Below the pieces are notes generated by a model, which was not told the DNA's origin, searched no databases, and worked only from the letters and a program-made list of their open reading frames with translations. From JAAFJM01 sp964529175 (lineage in GTDB: Bacteria > Bacteroidota > Bacteroidia > UKL13-3), in NCBI GenBank assembly GCA_964529175.1, contig CAZGVO010000009.1, forward strand, positions 124,001-188,000: a DNA stretch of 64,000 nucleotides, written 5' to 3'. The position numbers and the translations under genes were made by a program. Below are positions 61,474 to 64,000 of this stretch, piece by piece. How positions within the stretch are numbered: the first letter of the stretch is position 1; each line of letters begins with the position of its first letter.

Positions 61474-62684
61474 TCAACCCGTTTTTTACAATGAAAAAAT
61501 AGCCTTTCACCTTTTGCATTTTGAGTAAAGAATAAGTAGTCATCTCCGCCTTCTTTTAGCTTAAACTGTTTGGCTATTTCGGCTTCGTTTATAGGAAAAT
61601 TACGTTTGCTGATATTGGCTTTACTTAAATTATTATTTTTTAAATATTGCTGCAAATTCGATTTACTAAAAATTGAATGATGTATAATTTTAAAACTTCG
61701 TCCCATAAAATTAGGAGGAAGGTCATTTCCAATGTAAAAGTGCGAGTTTTCAGCAAGCATTTTTAAATTACAAAAAACTGCATAATCCTTACTTAGTTGC
61801 GCTTTTATAATACTGGCATTTGGTTCAAAAAAATATTCAAAATTAGAGTCAATTTTGGTTTCATTTTCTGTTTTTTCTGTTGAATCATAATGTTGAATAT
61901 TTTCAAAATCAATGATATTGGTTGCCTTAATAACGGTTTTTGTTTCTGTTTTTTTAAAATCCAGCCAAAGTAAAACTTCTTTCACCTCATTTTTTACCGA
62001 AACAACTTCAATTTCAGTAATATTATCAATTGCAGTTTTACAATAACTAATATCAACCAATGGAGATAATTTGATAAGTAACCTATTGGTAATGGTTTTT
62101 ATTATTGGCAAAAGTTCAATAATATTTGGTGTGCATTCTTCTAATTTAAAGGTTTTAGCATTTGCTTCAGGCCGCCTATCTGCATCAATATAAACCAAAT
62201 CAAAAGCTTGATTATTATTTGCCAAAAAATCTTCAGCAAAGCTTGAAATACGTTCTACATTATCAATTTTTAGTTTGGTAAAGTTGTTTTTTACAATTTC
62301 ATTAAGTTCATTATCAGCATCTAATGAAATTATGCTTTTGTTTTTTTTTGAAAAATAAATATCGTCAATTCCTAATCCACCACATAAATCTAAAACGTTG
62401 TTTCCATTTATGTTGCTCGATTTGTAAAAAGCAGTCAATTCGCTACTGGCTTGTTCATAACTTTTTGCAGGTAACCAACAATAATTTAACGCTAGAGTCG
62501 GTAATTTGTGCAGTGCTTTTTTATAATTAAATAAAGTATCTAATACCAAATTAGTACAAAAATCCGTTTGTTCTAAAGATTTGAGTTTTAAAGTTAGTGT
62601 GGTTTTATTGTCATTTAAATGTTGGACAATAAAATTTTCTAAATTATAATTTAAATGTTCGGGTAAAAGATTATACTTTTGCAA
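61470..62684 (-). CDS. SAM-dependent methyltransferase with THUMP-like C-terminus
   Basis: The 404-residue product has a helical N-terminal domain, a SAM core with VLDLCGGLGIDDIYFS, SLDADNELNEIVKNNF and DLVYIDADRRPEANAKTF, then a C-terminal THUMP-like domain ending EGGDDYLFFTQN. The DxDxR-type motif (DADRRP) is typical of this Bacteroidota rRNA/tRNA methyltransferase-like family. The RNA target is unknown. It overlaps the ABC ATPase gene tail to tail by 4 bp. Confidence 0.82.
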   Translation of the reverse strand: MQKYNLLPEHLNYNLENFIVQHLNDNKTTLTLKLKSLEQTDFCTNLVLDTLFNYKKALHKLPTLALNYCWLPAKSYEQASSELTAFYKSSNINGNNVLDLCGGLGIDDIYFSKKNKSIISLDADNELNEIVKNNFTKLKIDNVERISSFAEDFLANNNQAFDLVYIDADRRPEANAKTFKLEECTPNIIELLPIIKTITNRLLIKLSPLVDISYCKTAIDNITEIEVVSVKNEVKEVLLWLDFKKTETKTVIKATNIIDFENIQHYDSTEKTENETKIDSNFEYFFEPNASIIKAQLSKDYAVFCNLKMLAENSHFYIGNDLPPNFMGRSFKIIHHSIFSKSNLQQYLKNNNLSKANISKRNFPINEAEIAKQFKLKEGGDDYLFFTQNAKGERLFFHCKKRVD

Positions 62685-62734
62685 TGAGAAAATAGTTACT
62701 AGTTAAATAATAAAATTATAAAAATCAAATAGTT

Positions 62735-62818
62735 ATGAAAAAAATAGCTCCTTTCGCAATTTTTGCATTAATCGTTATTGTAATGGTTTCGTGCAAAGGT
62801 TCTTGCCCTAAATTCTAA
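62735..62818 (+). CDS. Tiny lipoprotein of 27 residues
   Basis: A short frame of 27 codons starts MKKIAPFAIFALIVIV, continues to a lipobox VMVSC (Cys20) and ends with the mature sequence CKGSCPKF. The frame is clean and has a typical lipoprotein signal, with an A-rich stretch before the ATG. It lies divergent from the methyltransferase gene and is too short for ordinary gene calling. Similar tiny lipoproteins with Cys-rich mature ends occur in this phylum as I recall; none has a known function. Confidence 0.68.
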   Translation: MKKIAPFAIFALIVIVMVSCKGSCPKF

Positions 62819-62854
62819 TTTTAAAAAATTCCTAAAAGCCTGTTTGTTTTATAT

Positions 62855-63262
62855 TTAAACAAACTCAAAGTTTATATCTTGAATCAAATCAGGATGTAAA
62901 CTTTTTGCTACAGGACAGCTCAGTCCTATTTCAATGATTTTAGTTTTATCTTCCTCAGTTAAGTTAGTTTTGGGAATGGAAACATTAATTTCAATCTTCG
63001 AAATTCTCCTTGGATTGCTAGCCATGTGCTTTTTTACTGTCAGTTTTGAGTCAATTAAATTATAACCCATTAACCTAGTTTGTATGGAAATAGTTGTTAT
63101 TAAACAGCTTGCTAAAGCTTTGGCTACTAGGTCAGTAGGAGAAAAAGCTTCACCTTTTCCAAAATTGTCTGTTGGGGCATCAGTAATAATTTTACTGCCT
63201 GATTGTGGGTGAGTTGCCTCGCATCTAAATTCACCTAAATAAATTACTTCTGCTGTATTCAT
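62855..63262 (-). CDS. OsmC-family peroxide-reducing protein
   Basis: The 135-residue product has both catalytic cysteines in their usual contexts: LVAKALASCLITTISIQ and LSCPVAKSLHP. The SPTDLVAKALASC pattern is diagnostic. OsmC/Ohr proteins reduce organic hydroperoxides by a thiol mechanism. Its start is only 42 bp from the start of the divergent outer-membrane gene, so their promoters overlap. Confidence 0.9.
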   Translation of the reverse strand: MNTAEVIYLGEFRCEATHPQSGSKIITDAPTDNFGKGEAFSPTDLVAKALASCLITTISIQTRLMGYNLIDSKLTVKKHMASNPRRISKIEINVSIPKTNLTEEDKTKIIEIGLSCPVAKSLHPDLIQDINFEFV

Positions 63263-63269
63263 TTTTTGT

Positions 63270-63277
63270 TATTTTTG
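63270..63277 (+). promoter_or_regulatory. -7 element of the truncated outer-membrane gene
   Basis: TATTTTTG matches TAnnTTTG and lies 26 bp before the TTG start. It falls just inside the osmC upstream region, which the two genes share. Confidence 0.45.
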
Positions 63278-63303
63278 ACAACAATAATAAAAGTAAATTC
63301 ACT

Positions 63304-64000
63304 TTGCAAAAACGATTATTAATTTTAGCTGCAACGCTGTTATTTTTAAGCAATAAAAATTCAGCACAAAATGCCCCCATTACTGATGGTGAACTTTTGT
63401 ATTACAAGGATTACAACCTTGGTTTTAATTTAAACTCGTACAGTGGTGGAGGTATTTATTATCGCCATGGTTGGCATAAAACAGGATCTAAGAAAAATTA
63501 TATTGAAACCGAATTGGCTTATATCCGCCATCCAAAGGAAGTTTGGCGTTATGGCTATCAAGATAATCCAAGCTCGTACACCTATGGCCGATTAAATTTT
63601 GTTTATTTTTGGCGCAATAGTTACGGGCAAAAAATTGAGTTAACTGAACGCAGCTATAGAAATGCTTTAGGTTTGAATTTTGTTTATGATGTTGGTATTA
63701 CAGTAGCTTTACTTAAACCTGCATATGTTGATTATTTTGCTCCTAGTTCTGATGGAACGAGTAGTACTTTGGTTAGCGAAAGATATGACCCGGCTATACA
63801 TAAAGATGAATACAGAATTTATGGTAATGGTCCTTTTCTTTCGGGTTTTGGTGAAATGAACGCTAAACTAGGTTTGTTTGGTCGTGCTGGTTTAAATATT
63901 GAATATGGCCAATATCCTGATGAATATAAATCATTAGAAGCAGGTATAACATTAGATGCTTTTAACGATAAATTGCCGATGGTTACTAGAGCAGAACAAA
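63304..64000 (+). CDS. Outer-membrane beta-barrel protein, 3' truncated, TTG start
   Basis: A frame open to the window end starts at TTG 63304, giving MQKRLLILAATLLFLSNKN with a signal peptide ending near SAQ. No in-frame ATG is placed before this peptide, and the -7 element at 63270 fits a start here. The mature part has alternating aromatic/hydrophobic strands (YYKDYNLGFNLNSYSGGG, ETELAYIRHPKEVW, GRLNFVYFWRNSYGQKIEL, ALGLNFVYDVGITVALL), typical of an outer-membrane barrel. No family is assigned; the C-terminus is missing. Confidence 0.78.
   Translation, partial: MQKRLLILAATLLFLSNKNSAQNAPITDGELLYYKDYNLGFNLNSYSGGGIYYRHGWHKTGSKKNYIETELAYIRHPKEVWRYGYQDNPSSYTYGRLNFVYFWRNSYGQKIELTERSYRNALGLNFVYDVGITVALLKPAYVDYFAPSSDGTSSTLVSERYDPAIHKDEYRIYGNGPFLSGFGEMNAKLGLFGRAGLNIEYGQYPDEYKSLEAGITLDAFNDKLPMVTRAEQ

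Overview
The window comes from an AT-rich member of the Bacteroidota. Four things support this: two type IX secretion sorting-domain proteins, a gldE-gldD gliding pair, several TAnnTTTG-type -7 promoter elements, and a Rho factor with the long Asn/Glu-rich insertion typical of the phylum. Bacillithiol deacetylase (bshB1), KorA/KorB, an odhB-type E2 and a homogentisate pathway suggest an aerobic or facultative environmental lineage. I cannot place it below phylum from sequence alone. Both ends are cut inside genes: a PhoH-like ATPase on the left and an outer-membrane protein on the right.

Layout. 1-8.5 kb: PhoH end, then a compact minus-strand operon of eight genes running from 8471 down to 1064. 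It encodes a membrane protein, an S-adenosylmethionine-decarboxylase homologue, a DUF4178 zinc-ribbon membrane protein, a 58-residue membrane peptide, a DUF350 protein, a membrane-embedded spermidine-synthase homologue, a Tat-type FAD oxidoreductase and a His-containing polytopic membrane protein. 8.5-14 kb: a MarC protein, small membrane proteins, two T9SS cargo proteins and a GH25 lysozyme. 14-21 kb: RNase P RNA, odhB, rho, and korA/korB split by a four-helix-bundle gene that is flanked by inverted 7-bp-periodic repeats. 21-30 kb: gldE-gldD, RidA, a PDDEXK nuclease, dihydroorotase, leucine dehydrogenase, nusB, DUF1573, yajC and coaE. 30-38.9 kb: small orphan genes, hmgA-hppD, a repeat-rich 860-bp gap, bshB1 with a glycosyltransferase, and a decayed gene. 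39-50 kb: tRNA-Arg and tRNA-Asp, accA, an acyl-CoA carboxylase beta subunit, DUF4139, acyl-CoA reductase/ferredoxin, an orphan PAS protein, patatin and tryptophanase.

50.4-56.4 kb is a sulfur/redox cluster: a Crp/Fnr regulator, a CoA-disulfide reductase-rhodanese fusion, DUF2892, a methyltransferase, DUF6132, a metal-binding domain protein, two single-domain rhodaneses and thioredoxin. Three promoters inside it each carry a TGTAAC-N4-GTnnC site whose centre lies exactly 36.5 bp upstream of the last base of the -7 element. That is the geometry of a class II Crp/Fnr activator, so the cluster probably forms one local regulon of its own first gene.

The two observations I rate highest are this fixed-spacing operator triad and the polyamine-type membrane operon. 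In the latter, the SpeD homologue keeps the pyruvoyl-forming Ser63 but has Ser in place of catalytic Cys83. Other notable items are four non-coding arrays with GAAT every 7 bp, a pair of about 93-bp direct repeats, a 27-residue lipoprotein gene and several short genes missing from ordinary gene calls.
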